Positions 1-7,305 of a stretch of DNA of 16,335 bases are shown piece by piece (position 1 is the first letter of the stretch; the number at the start of each line of letters is the position of its first letter). The notes beneath the pieces are model-generated. The model saw only the letters and a program-made list of their open reading frames with translations. It was not told the origin of the DNA and ran no database searches. The translations under genes were made by a program, and so were the position numbers. Location of the stretch: NCBI GenBank assembly GCA_016875975.1, contig VGOF01000008.1, positions 1 to 16,335 of the forward strand. Direction: 5' to 3'. The DNA is from Chloroflexota bacterium. GTDB lineage: Bacteria; Chloroflexota; Dehalococcoidia; GIF9; UBA5629.

Positions 1-547
1 ACGGCTCGACCTTAATATCTATGCCAATCAGCCCTAATACTCCATATTCCAGGGCCAAGTGCTTGAGCTCACGGCTCATAATATAAGCGTTCACACCGTC
101 AGCAAAGGCCTGTAAGTTGGACAGGCATTCGGCATCGTAACTCTCCGCTTCCTTCTCAGCCACATGTCTCCAGCCAACGCTACGTATAAAAATATCCGTA
201 GGCATTAGGCTGGCTTTTCTGCCAGTAAGCTCCTGGATTCTCCCACTGGCAGTATGTCGCCAGAACTCCATTTGCCACCATCTATCTTGCGCTTGTACAT
301 ATCCCTGCGCAAGAAACAAATCGTACATATTTTGGGCATAGATGTGGGGGATGCCCCATTCATCACGAAATACTTCAACCGTGTCTCGTAACCCAGCTAC
401 ACGCAATTCACCATCAAGTTGCGGCAATGGCCCCCGGGTCAGATCATAAAAGAAGTACCAGCATCCACCCACCAGCAATACAACCAAACCGAGGACTACC
501 GCAAGACAGGCAACCAGAATGCTTCTCTTGTTTCTCTTCTTGGCCAT
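1..547 (-). CDS. Penicillin acylase (S45) family Ntn hydrolase, N-terminal part, truncated by window edge
   Basis: The minus strand reads open from an ATG near 550 to the left edge, giving about 182 residues; the C-terminal part lies outside the window. Residues about 10-35 are a basic stretch followed by a long hydrophobic segment (signal peptide or anchor) ending in VGGC, which could be a lipobox. Next come DEWGIPHIYA, LAQGYVQAQDRWWQME and GRIQELTG, which match the N-terminal (alpha-chain) region of penicillin amidases and related acyl-homoserine-lactone or cephalosporin acylases. The catalytic N-terminal Ser of the beta chain would lie beyond the window. Two ATGs are adjacent, at 550 and 547; AGGAGG lies 6 bases before the second, so I chose 547. 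The gene begins about 40 bases after the deacetylase-family gene and is probably cotranscribed with it. The family acts outside the cytoplasm on amide bonds; the substrate cannot be told. Confidence 0.85.
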   Translation of the reverse strand, partial: MAKKRNKRSILVACLAVVLGLVVLLVGGCWYFFYDLTRGPLPQLDGELRVAGLRDTVEVFRDEWGIPHIYAQNMYDLFLAQGYVQAQDRWWQMEFWRHTASGRIQELTGRKASLMPTDIFIRSVGWRHVAEKEAESYDAECLSNLQAFADGVNAYIMSRELKHLALEYGVLGLIGIDIKVEP

Positions 548-587
548 CATCAACCTCCTTTGAATTATATTTTACACTTAAACTCTG

Positions 588-1694
588 CTATCTCAAGCAA
601 GTCCAATAATCCTTAAGGTATTCCTTCACTTGTTGCACTACCCTCTCTGTTTCCGTAAGGCCAAGATCACCTATGAAGCGCTGAGGTATAGGTTCCACCT
701 CCTCGATTGCAACCTCAAAATTTGCCAAGCCTGCTATTAGCGCCAACCAGGCATATGCTAGAATTTGCTCGTTATATCCTGATGCAATCAGGTCAATGAC
801 TCTGTCACCGCAAATTTCTGACAACTTTCGTACCCGTTCCCCAATCATACGAAAGCCCTTCAATGGCAAACCCAAACTGGTCAGCCCATCATCGAGATAA
901 GGATCAGAGCCACCGTTTCTCACAATAATCTGAGGCTTGAATTCTCGTGTCACAGGCTCTATTATGGACTCAAAAACAAGACGGTACGAATCGTATCCGG
1001 CGTTCACTGGCATTGGGATGTTGATTGTGTAGCCTTCTCCCTGCCCAGAACCAATCTGTTGAACAAAACCTGTGCCCGGATAAATGGTCTTAGGGTCCTG
1101 ATGGATATCGATAAACAAGACGCGCGACTCATCATAAAAATATTCACAGGTGCCATTACCGGCGTGTGCATCGGTATCCAGAATCAATATTTTCCTAAAT
1201 TTGTATTGCTGCAATAAGTAGAGGCCACAAAAAGCTACATCGTTGTAAAGGCAGAAGCCTTCCCCATATGAGCGCTTAGCATGATGTAACCCGCCACCGA
1301 CCGACACTACCTTGCCATAATGACCGGCTTGCACCAGGTCGCAAGCCATCTTGGCTTGACCGACCACCAACCGCGCAGCTTGCTCAATTTTGCCAGGTTT
1401 ACCCACTGGTAAATTATCCAAACTGTGAAATTTGGAAAACTGCCCCGGATAGGTCAGGCCTAAGTTCGCAGCCTTGTAATATTCCCTGGTGAACTCGATA
1501 TATTCCTTGTCACAAATTAAGAGTAGGTCATTTTCAGTAGCAGCATCGGCAGCAATAATCTTGTAGCTGCCATCTTCCGGTAAGCTGTCACGTAAGAACG
1601 CAGGGAACCGTACATAACGATCGCCTCTGAAGGGATGTCCTGGTCCAAAGTCATACTCCTTCAATTCCTCTCGGCAAAGTATCCCAATCGCCAT
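588..1694 (-). CDS. Histone deacetylase / AcuC-family Zn-dependent deacetylase or amidohydrolase
   Basis: A 368-residue protein of usual length for the arginase-fold deacetylase family (AcuC, acetylpolyamine amidohydrolase, HDAC). Visible motifs: GPGHPF at residues 18-22 region, GGGLHHA with the paired His 137-138, DTDAHAGNGT with presumed zinc ligands D175 and H177, GGSDPYLDD with the third zinc ligand D264, and SGYNE with the transition-state Tyr 307. All key catalytic residues are therefore present. The reaction would be removal of an acetyl (acyl) group from lysine, a polyamine or a small amide; the sequence does not say which. The frame is open up to an ATG at 1742, but GGTGGAG is 5 bases before the ATG at 1694, and a likely promoter -10 overlaps the 1742 ATG, so 1694 is preferred. 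It is first in a two-gene minus-strand unit with the acylase gene. Confidence 0.9.
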   Translation of the reverse strand: MAIGILCREELKEYDFGPGHPFRGDRYVRFPAFLRDSLPEDGSYKIIAADAATENDLLLICDKEYIEFTREYYKAANLGLTYPGQFSKFHSLDNLPVGKPGKIEQAARLVVGQAKMACDLVQAGHYGKVVSVGGGLHHAKRSYGEGFCLYNDVAFCGLYLLQQYKFRKILILDTDAHAGNGTCEYFYDESRVLFIDIHQDPKTIYPGTGFVQQIGSGQGEGYTINIPMPVNAGYDSYRLVFESIIEPVTREFKPQIIVRNGGSDPYLDDGLTSLGLPLKGFRMIGERVRKLSEICGDRVIDLIASGYNEQILAYAWLALIAGLANFEVAIEEVEPIPQRFIGDLGLTETERVVQQVKEYLKDYWTCLR

Positions 1695-1699
1695 TTTCT

Positions 1700-1706
1700 C
1701 TCCACC
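1700..1706 (-). promoter_or_regulatory. Ribosome binding site deciding the deacetylase start
   Basis: On the minus strand GGTGGAG ends 5 bases before the ATG at 1694. The upstream in-frame ATG at 1742 has no such site, which supports the shorter protein. Confidence 0.6.
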
Positions 1707-1742
1707 TAGCGATTGTGCTCTTTGTATCGCACCAGGACTCAC

Positions 1743-1771
1743 ATATTACATTAGGATTACGGAAATAACAA
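1743..1771 (-). promoter_or_regulatory. Candidate sigma70-type promoter for the deacetylase/acylase unit
   Basis: On the minus strand TTGTTA (1771-1766) and TAATAT (1748-1743) are separated by exactly 17 bases. Each hexamer matches 4 of 6 consensus positions. Transcription would begin near 1736, leaving a leader of about 40 bases before the ATG at 1694. The position just upstream of the gene supports it, though the hexamers alone are only moderately convincing. Confidence 0.4.
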
Positions 1772-1799
1772 GCAGACCGATTACAGCTTCGGACTCAGA

Positions 1800-1828
1800 T
1801 TGTCAAACCAGGCATGTTGTGATACTAT
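1800..1828 (+). promoter_or_regulatory. Candidate promoter for the acyl-CoA dehydrogenase/ETF operon
   Basis: TTGTCA at 1800-1805 matches 5 of 6 positions of a -35. It is followed by TGTGATACT (1818-1826), an extended -10-like element 15 bases on, or by TACTAT (1823-1828) at 17 bases. It sits about 70 bases upstream of the ATG at 1899, in the divergent intergenic region. The -35 is good and the -10 is weak. Confidence 0.35.
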
Positions 1829-1898
1829 ATCGAACGGCAAAGTACTACATCTGCATACTACTGATGCAACGAACGACTAAAGACTAGGAGAACCCGCC

Positions 1899-3056
1899 AT
1901 GAATTTTGACCTCACCGATGAGCAAGTCCTGTTTCGCAATATGGCACGGGAGTTTGCCGAAAGGGAAATTATCCCTGTAGCCTCAGAGGATGACCAGAAG
2001 GAATACTATCGACCAGAAATCACGAAGAATATGGCTAAATTGGGGCTGCTTGGTGCACCTCTTCCCCAAGAATTTGGAGGACTAGGCACTGATTCTATAA
2101 GCTATGCTCTTATTTGCGAGGAGATCGCCCGGGCTTCAGCGTCTGTTTTTACTACCACCCTAACAGTCCACATTTCGCTATTCCAGATGCCGATTCTGAA
2201 ATGGGCCAACGACACACTTAAGCAGAAATATCTCCCAAAGACGACCAAGGGAGAATTGCTAGGATGCTTTGGCATGACAGAACCCAACGTTGGCAGCGAC
2301 TCTGCGAGCATAGAGACAATGGCAACGCAAAGCGGAGACTGCTGGGTGCTTAACGGCAACAAGATGTGGATCTCCAATGGTGGCATAGCAGATATCGCAC
2401 TGGTGCTTGCACAGACCGACAAATCGAAGAAACACCGAGGTATTGCCGCCTTCTTGGTAGAACGCAATATGCCCGGCTTCTCTAGCAAGGACATCCATGG
2501 CAAACTGGGTCTGAAATCGTCAAACACTGCCGAGCTCATGTTCCAAGACTGCCGTGTGCCTGCCGAAAACATGATTGGGCAAATAGGCGATGGTTTCAAG
2601 GTAGGCATGTATGCACTGGACAACGGGCGTATGAGTACTGGAGCTGCTTGCGTGGGAATAGCACAAGCTAGCATCGATGCTGGCACCAAATACGCTCAAG
2701 AGCGGATACAATTTGGCAAGGCTATAGCTAATTTTCAACTCGTTCAGGAAATGATCGTAGAGACCATTGTTGAGACTGAGGCAGCCAGGTTCTTGGTGCA
2801 CCGGACAGCACACCTGAAAGATAAGGGAGAACCCTTTACCAGAGAGGCTTGCATGGCCAAGTATTACGCTGCCGAGGTAGCCGTTAGGGGCGCTATTAAG
2901 GCCATCAAGGTTCACGGTGGCTATGGATACTCCAATGAATACCCGGTAGAGCGGTATTACCGTGATGCCATGGGCCTTTGTCTCTACGAGGGAACCGGCG
3001 AGATTCAGAAGCTTATCATCGGCCGAGAATCTTTGGGCACTCCGGCTTTTGTATAA
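1899..3056 (+). CDS. Acyl-CoA dehydrogenase 1 (canonical YEGT type)
   Basis: A 385-residue FAD enzyme of normal length for the family, which oxidises acyl-CoA to trans-2-enoyl-CoA and passes electrons to ETF. Motifs: TEPNVGSD at residues 127-134 (FAD/substrate signature), GKLGLKSSNTAEL at 201-213, KYAQERIQFGKAI, the HGGYGYSNEYPVER segment, and LYEGTGEIQ near the C-terminus, where E364 is at the position of the catalytic base of short- and medium-chain dehydrogenases. The alternative catalytic position (Glu in the isovaleryl type) is Asn here (ALDNGR). AGGAG lies 8 bases before the ATG. It heads an operon with the membrane oxidoreductase and the ETF genes, so its electron acceptor is probably encoded alongside. 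Chain-length or branching preference cannot be told from the sequence. Confidence 0.93.
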   Translation: MNFDLTDEQVLFRNMAREFAEREIIPVASEDDQKEYYRPEITKNMAKLGLLGAPLPQEFGGLGTDSISYALICEEIARASASVFTTTLTVHISLFQMPILKWANDTLKQKYLPKTTKGELLGCFGMTEPNVGSDSASIETMATQSGDCWVLNGNKMWISNGGIADIALVLAQTDKSKKHRGIAAFLVERNMPGFSSKDIHGKLGLKSSNTAELMFQDCRVPAENMIGQIGDGFKVGMYALDNGRMSTGAACVGIAQASIDAGTKYAQERIQFGKAIANFQLVQEMIVETIVETEAARFLVHRTAHLKDKGEPFTREACMAKYYAAEVAVRGAIKAIKVHGGYGYSNEYPVERYYRDAMGLCLYEGTGEIQKLIIGRESLGTPAFV

Positions 3057-3102
3057 TAAACCAACGCCCTTGGAACCAATACCTGCTCTCAGTACCACTA
3101 GC

Positions 3103-3110
3103 AAAGGAGG
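3103..3110 (+). promoter_or_regulatory. Strong ribosome binding site deciding a TTG start
   Basis: AAAGGAGG, a near-perfect anti-SD match, is followed after 5 bases by an in-frame TTG at 3116. No other start nearby has a comparable site, so it sets the start of the membrane oxidoreductase. Confidence 0.7.
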
Positions 3111-3115
3111 CCGTC

Positions 3116-5131
3116 TTGGCTCATAGAGAAATATTCTGGAACATCACTCACGAGTACATAATGTACATATTGTCTGCCATCGCGGTAGCCTTCGTTGCCT
3201 ATGCCATATACAAACACTACAAGTTATGGCATATCGGAAAAGCTGATGACCGTTCCAAAAACATAGCCAAGCGAGTATGGGCATTCATCATCACTGGATT
3301 AGCCGACGGATTAGGTCACCGACGATTCCTCAAGGAGCCTTATCCGGGTATCATGCATCTTCTAATCTTTTGGGGCTGCTTGGTGCTACTTCTTGCCGCT
3401 GCAGTCGATGCCACAACACACTATCTCAACATACACTTAGAGGGCAATATCTACCTCTGGTTTTCCTTCATAGTTGACATCTCTGGCATTCTAGTGCTTA
3501 TTGGCGTTTTCATAGCTATTTACCGTCGATATGTCCAGAAACCAGATAGGCTGAACACGATTCTCGATGACGGAATTATTCTCTCACTAATCGCAGTTGT
3601 AATCATCACCGGCTATATTATCGAAGGATTAAGGATAGCTGTTACAGAATTGGAAATCCATCCTGAGTGGGCCGTTTGGTCACCTGGTGGCTATGTCTTC
3701 GCCAAGGCATTCGCAGGATTAGATGAGAACAGTTCACTCATCTTGCACCGGTGGCTTTGGTGGTTTCACGCTATCTTGGTCGATGCTGCGATTATATATG
3801 TAGCCCTCTCGTACTCAAAGCTTCAGCACATTATCATATCACCGCTAAATGCCTTCTTTCGAAACACAGGACCAGTCGGCGTACCTGCACCTATCAACAT
3901 CGAGACTGCAGAGACCCTGGGCGTGGGAGAAATCAAAGATTTCACCTGGAAACAGCTACTCGATCTCGATGCTTGTACCAACTGTGGCCGCTGCCAGGAC
4001 GCTTGCCCTGCATACCTAAGTGAGAAACCACTATCACCACGCAAGCTAACACAAGACCTCAAAGCCCAGTGGCTAAAAACATCGCAATTCAAGGCTGGTG
4101 ACAGTGGAGGCCAGCCGCCTCTGGTCGGTGGTGCCGTAACTGAAGACGAGTTCTGGGCTTGCACGACTTGCGCCGCTTGCCAGGAGGCCTGTCCCGTTTT
4201 CCTGGAGCATATCGTCAAGATTCTTGACCTCAGGCGAAATGTGGTTATGATGCAAAGCAAAATGCCAGAGAATGTCCAGCTCATGCTGCGAAATATGCAG
4301 AGCAGGGGACATCCTTGGGTAGGAGCCCAATCGTTGCGCCTTAGGGGAGATTGGACGACTGGTCTGGAACTAAAGACACTGGCTGAAAATAGCAATGTTG
4401 ATATGCTCCTATGGGTCGGTTGCACCGGCGCCCTTTGTGACCGCAACGTTGAAGTCACGCTATCGCTAGTAAAGGTACTAAAAGCTGCCGGCATTGATTT
4501 CGGCATACTTGGTGAAGAGGAACCATGCTGCGGTGACCCAGCCAGACGGGCCGGCTATGAAATACAATTCCAGACAACTGCTGAGCAAAACATTGCCATG
4601 CTCAATGGATACAATGTGAAGCACATTCTAGCCACTTGTCCTCACTGCTATAACAGCTTCAAAAACGAATACCCTCAATTCGGCGGTAATTTCAAAGTAA
4701 CACACCATACCGAGTTGATATCAGACCTGATTAAGCAAGGTAAATTACGGATTACTAAAGAACTGGACCTCGCCACTACCTACCATGACCCCTGCTATCT
4801 AGGACGCTATAACAAAATATATTCAGCACCTCGTGATATACTTCATGCCATACCGGGGTTGAAGCTGGATGAGATGAACCGCTCCAAGAGCAAGAGCCTA
4901 TGCTGCGGTGGTGGCGGAATACACATGTGGTTCGAACAACCGATTGGTAAGAAAATCAACGACATTCGCACTGATGACGTCCTGGATACTACAGCCAAAA
5001 CCGTGACCACCTCTTGCCCGTACTGCCTCCAAATGCTAGAAGAAGGTATCTTGCACAAACAAATGCAAGAAGCATTAAAAGCAAAAGACGTAGTCGAGTT
5101 GCTTGAGCAAGTAATCGAACAACCATCATAG
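3116..5131 (+). CDS. Membrane Fe-S oxidoreductase, EtfAB:quinone oxidoreductase-like (EMO/FadF type)
   Basis: A 671-residue fused protein. Residues 1-240 form a NarI-like membrane domain with about five hydrophobic segments (near 14-32, 81-99, 112-136, 153-176, 215-233). His 81, 211 and 218 are candidates for b-type heme ligands. Two [4Fe-4S] motifs follow: C287/C290/C293/C297 and C349/C352/C355/C359. Then come two HdrB/D-type CCG domains: EPCCGDP (C471-C472) with CPHC (508-511), and LCCGGGG (C596-C597) with CPYC (634-637), each likely holding a noncubane Fe-S cluster. This architecture is that of the membrane proteins linking ETF to menaquinone in syntrophic and sulfate- or metal-reducing bacteria, and of Bacillus FadF. 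The frame is open back to 2978, overlapping the dehydrogenase gene, but the RBS-backed TTG at 3116 gives the family-like N-terminus AHREIFWNI. Its place between an acyl-CoA dehydrogenase and etfBA fits the role. A general heterodisulfide-reductase-like role is the alternative. Confidence 0.9.
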   Translation: MAHREIFWNITHEYIMYILSAIAVAFVAYAIYKHYKLWHIGKADDRSKNIAKRVWAFIITGLADGLGHRRFLKEPYPGIMHLLIFWGCLVLLLAAAVDATTHYLNIHLEGNIYLWFSFIVDISGILVLIGVFIAIYRRYVQKPDRLNTILDDGIILSLIAVVIITGYIIEGLRIAVTELEIHPEWAVWSPGGYVFAKAFAGLDENSSLILHRWLWWFHAILVDAAIIYVALSYSKLQHIIISPLNAFFRNTGPVGVPAPINIETAETLGVGEIKDFTWKQLLDLDACTNCGRCQDACPAYLSEKPLSPRKLTQDLKAQWLKTSQFKAGDSGGQPPLVGGAVTEDEFWACTTCAACQEACPVFLEHIVKILDLRRNVVMMQSKMPENVQLMLRNMQSRGHPWVGAQSLRLRGDWTTGLELKTLAENSNVDMLLWVGCTGALCDRNVEVTLSLVKVLKAAGIDFGILGEEEPCCGDPARRAGYEIQFQTTAEQNIAMLNGYNVKHILATCPHCYNSFKNEYPQFGGNFKVTHHTELISDLIKQGKLRITKELDLATTYHDPCYLGRYNKIYSAPRDILHAIPGLKLDEMNRSKSKSLCCGGGGIHMWFEQPIGKKINDIRTDDVLDTTAKTVTTSCPYCLQMLEEGILHKQMQEALKAKDVVELLEQVIEQPS

Positions 5132-5142
5132 TGGAGGGTAAT

Positions 5143-5943
5143 ATGCATATCATTGTCTGCGTCAAACAAATACCCGATCCAGAGGTCCCGCCAGCTAAAT
5201 TCAAGATCGACCCAGCAACCAAGAAGGTAGTACCTCCCCCTGGAGTGCCACCAGTGATCAGCGTATTTGACGAACGGGCCTGCGAATTGGCTTGCCGCCT
5301 CAAAGAAAAACACAACGCAAAGATTACAGTCATTACCATGGGACCAGGTAAGGTCTCTGATGTGGTCAAGCATGCACTGGCTATGGGGGGCGACGACGGG
5401 GTAATACTTCAAGACCAAGCATTCGAAAACTCTGATAGCTTTGGCACTGCGTATATACTGTCGCAAGCTATCAAAAAAATAGGTAGCTATGATCTGATTC
5501 TATGCGGTAGGCAAGCTGCTGATTGGGACACGGGACAGGTGGGGTCAATTCTCGCCGAGATATTGGGCATCCCAGCAATCACCATAGCTAAGGACATTCA
5601 GCCAGAAGGCGACAAGCTCCGTGTATTTCGTGTTATGGAAGACGGCTACGAAGTAGTAGAGACGCCAATACCCTGCTTGGTCACCGTGAGCAATGAGGTT
5701 GGATTACCACGTCTCCCGAGCGGGATGGGTATCATACAAGCAGCCCGCAAGCAAATACCGGTGTGGACAGCACAAGATATCCAGGTTGACCCAGCCAAAA
5801 TCGGCCCTGCTGGCGCACATACCGAGGTAATTAATCTTTTCATCCCAGTTCGCGAGACCACATGCGAGATAATCACCGCAGACACTGCTGCCGAAGCCGC
5901 TATAAAGCTAGCTGAGAAACTCAGGGAAATCAAAGTAATCTAG
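5143..5943 (+). CDS. etfB: Electron transfer flavoprotein, beta subunit
   Basis: A 266-residue EtfB/FixA-family protein, soluble and cytoplasmic, which with EtfA carries electrons from acyl-CoA dehydrogenases to a membrane oxidoreductase. Visible features: MHIIVCVKQIPDPE at the N-terminus, FDERACELACRLKE, TMGPGK, the nucleotide-binding segment CGRQAADWDTGQVGSILAE (residues 121-139) and the family signature VMEDGYEVVETPIPCLVTV (164-182). An in-frame GTG at 5131 overlaps the preceding stop by one base, but GGAGGG at 5133-5138 is placed for the ATG at 5143. The Trp in ADWDT replaces the Gly of the common IDGDTAQVG form. The stop of the preceding gene is 11 bases upstream and etfA begins 13 bases downstream, so translation is probably coupled. 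Confidence 0.95.
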   Translation: MHIIVCVKQIPDPEVPPAKFKIDPATKKVVPPPGVPPVISVFDERACELACRLKEKHNAKITVITMGPGKVSDVVKHALAMGGDDGVILQDQAFENSDSFGTAYILSQAIKKIGSYDLILCGRQAADWDTGQVGSILAEILGIPAITIAKDIQPEGDKLRVFRVMEDGYEVVETPIPCLVTVSNEVGLPRLPSGMGIIQAARKQIPVWTAQDIQVDPAKIGPAGAHTEVINLFIPVRETTCEIITADTAAEAAIKLAEKLREIKVI

Positions 5944-5956
5944 CAGGAGAACTATA

Positions 5957-6958
5957 ATGAGCGATTATCAAGGTATTTTAGTCTGTGGCGAAATATCGGA
6001 AGGTCAGTTAGCACCAATCACCCAGGAGCTTTTAGGTATCGGTAGAAAACTAGCTAACGACCTTAGTCAAGAACTAAGCATTCTCTTGATGGGTAAAAAC
6101 ATAGGCAACTTGGCACAGGACGCTATTGCCTTTGGAGCCGACAAGGCATATGTGGCTGACAACCCCCTCCTAGAAACTTATAACTCTGATGTTTTTACTG
6201 CGGTTGCAGCCAGGCTTTGCCAAAAAATATCGCCCGCCATCGTTCTGCTCGGCCAAACAGATACAGGCCGCGATTTGGCACCCAGGTTGGTTGGAAGACT
6301 CCAGGGTGGGCTAGCTATGGACTGCATAGAACTTGCCATTGACCCGTCGACAAAGCTTCTGACTCAAACAAGACCAGCCTTCGGTGGTAATGCCAATGCT
6401 ACAGTAGTAACAAAGACAGCGCGTCCTCAAATAGCCACCATCAGGTCAAAGGCCATGGCACCAGCACAACTCGACGAATCGCACAAGGGTCAGGTTATCC
6501 CTGCAGAAGACTTAATAGATGCCGGGGCTGTCAAGGTAAAAGTCCTCGAACGGGTAAAAGAAAAAACCGAGGGTATCAAACTGGAAGATGCGGAGTTTGT
6601 GGTCAGTGGGGGACGCGGCGTCGGAAGTGCCCAGAATTTTGAGGCTCTTAAAGAGCTGGCAAACCTACTGGGTGGAGCCGTCGGTGCAACAAGGGCTGCC
6701 TGCGAGGATGGTTGGATACCCATGACGCAGCAGGTTGGGCAGACAGGCAAAATCGTCAGCCCTAATCTCTATATCGCCATAGGCCTTTCAGGTGCCATGC
6801 AACATATCGCAGGTTGTTCCGGCTCTAAGTGCATTGTAGCCATAAACAAGGATGCTGGCGCGAACATCTTTAAGGTAGCCAGCTTTGGCATTGTCGGCGA
6901 CTATAAAGAAGCTTTGCCTGCCCTAACTCAAAAGATAAAAGAGCTACTCGGCAAATAG
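5957..6958 (+). CDS. etfA: Electron transfer flavoprotein, alpha subunit
   Basis: A 333-residue EtfA/FixB-family protein. The N-terminal domain (about 1-200) resembles EtfB in fold; the C-terminal FAD domain is clear: SGGRGVGSAQNF (217-228), GATRAACEDGW (243-253, with the conserved Arg 246), QQVGQTGKIVSPNLYIA (258-274), GLSGAMQHIAG (276-286) and IVAINKDAGANIF, then FGIVGD. AGGAG stands 7 bases before the ATG. It is last in the dehydrogenase - membrane oxidoreductase - etfB - etfA unit. A large gap follows, so the operon probably ends here or just after, although I see no convincing terminator. Confidence 0.95.
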   Translation: MSDYQGILVCGEISEGQLAPITQELLGIGRKLANDLSQELSILLMGKNIGNLAQDAIAFGADKAYVADNPLLETYNSDVFTAVAARLCQKISPAIVLLGQTDTGRDLAPRLVGRLQGGLAMDCIELAIDPSTKLLTQTRPAFGGNANATVVTKTARPQIATIRSKAMAPAQLDESHKGQVIPAEDLIDAGAVKVKVLERVKEKTEGIKLEDAEFVVSGGRGVGSAQNFEALKELANLLGGAVGATRAACEDGWIPMTQQVGQTGKIVSPNLYIAIGLSGAMQHIAGCSGSKCIVAINKDAGANIFKVASFGIVGDYKEALPALTQKIKELLGK

Positions 6959-6982
6959 AAGCAACATTGCAACAGCAGGATA

Positions 6983-7099
6983 GTGACTGGACAATCATTG
7001 AAATATTGGCTAACTTGGACATTGGTTTGCGGGACAGGTGAGTTCCTCGGGATCGGGACTGCCGCTGGCATTGCTATCCTTATCTTGTGCTGCTTTTAG
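6983..7099 (+). CDS. Possible 38-codon membrane mini-ORF (weak)
   Basis: In the frame of etfA, after its stop, the sequence stays open to a TAG at 7097. From a GTG at 6983 it gives 38 residues with a Trp-rich start and a strongly hydrophobic Gly/Ala/Ile end (CGTGEFLGIGTAAGIAILI). This composition suits a single transmembrane helix or the remnant of a larger membrane protein more than random sequence. The ribosome site is poor (CAGG, 3 bases before GTG). I recognise no family. It may be a decayed fragment or chance. Confidence 0.18.
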   Translation: MTGQSLKYWLTWTLVCGTGEFLGIGTAAGIAILILCCF

Positions 7100-7134
7100 A
7101 GCTAGGCGGCAACATTGATAGAGCCGTCACCTCA

Positions 7135-7163
7135 TTGACGCACCTGTGTTGGTGGGCTAAAAT
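7135..7163 (+). promoter_or_regulatory. Sigma70-type promoter of tRNA-Gly
   Basis: TTGACG (7135-7140) and TAAAAT (7158-7163) are separated by exactly 17 bases. Each hexamer matches 5 of 6 consensus positions. Initiation would fall near 7170, just before the tRNA 5' end at 7178. This is the best promoter in the window. Confidence 0.7.
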
Positions 7164-7177
7164 GATGCCATTTCCCA

Positions 7178-7252
7178 GCGGGAGTAACTCAGTGGTAGAG
7201 TTCCTGCCTTCCAAGCAGGCTGTCGCGGGTTCGAGTCCCGTCTCCCGCTCCA
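7178..7252 (+). tRNA. tRNA-Gly, anticodon TCC
   Basis: A full cloverleaf of 75 bases. Acceptor stem GCGGGAG (7178-7184) pairs with CTCCCGC (7242-7248). The anticodon stem CCTGC/GCAGG (7203-7207, 7215-7219) encloses the loop CTTCCAA, giving anticodon TCC at 7210-7212. The T stem 7225-7229/7237-7241 closes the loop TTCGAGT. Discriminator T is at 7249 and CCA is encoded at 7250-7252. It reads GGA and probably other GGN codons. Confidence 0.97.
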
Positions 7253-7259
7253 TTTTAGT

Positions 7260-7305
7260 CTTAAGGGCATGCATAACACAGGAAAGAGATTATACTTGCC
7301 TTAAG
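7260..7305 (+). repeat. Imperfect inverted repeat in the leader of the carboxylase operon
   Basis: CTTAAGGGC at 7260-7268 is mirrored by GCCTTAAG at 7298-7305, complementary apart from one extra G. The arms are about 29 bases apart and enclose a -10-like TATACT (7291-7296). It could be an operator half-site pair, a loose leader hairpin, or chance. Confidence 0.25.

Noticed and set aside
419..616. Plus-strand open frames of about 60 codons near the left edge
   Set aside because: They are opposite the start of the acylase gene and its RBS; no coding signal of their own.
1695..1742. 16-residue N-terminal extension of the deacetylase from the ATG at 1742
   Set aside because: No RBS there, a good RBS before 1694, and the predicted -10 and start point leave the 1742 ATG outside the transcript.
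3823..4506. Minus-strand open frame of 227 codons
   Set aside because: It lies entirely opposite the Fe-S domains of the membrane oxidoreductase, which has clear motifs; composition is that of an antisense shadow with no RBS or family motif.
7080..7274. Minus-strand open frame of 64 codons with GLEPATACLEGRNSTTELLPL-like sequence
   Set aside because: It is the antisense of tRNA-Gly. This peptide is a well-known spurious translation over tRNA genes.
7291..7296. TATACT as a -10 for a separate carboxylase-operon promoter
   Set aside because: The hexamer is good but no acceptable -35 is found at 16-18 bases upstream (CATGCA at 17), so I do not call a promoter.
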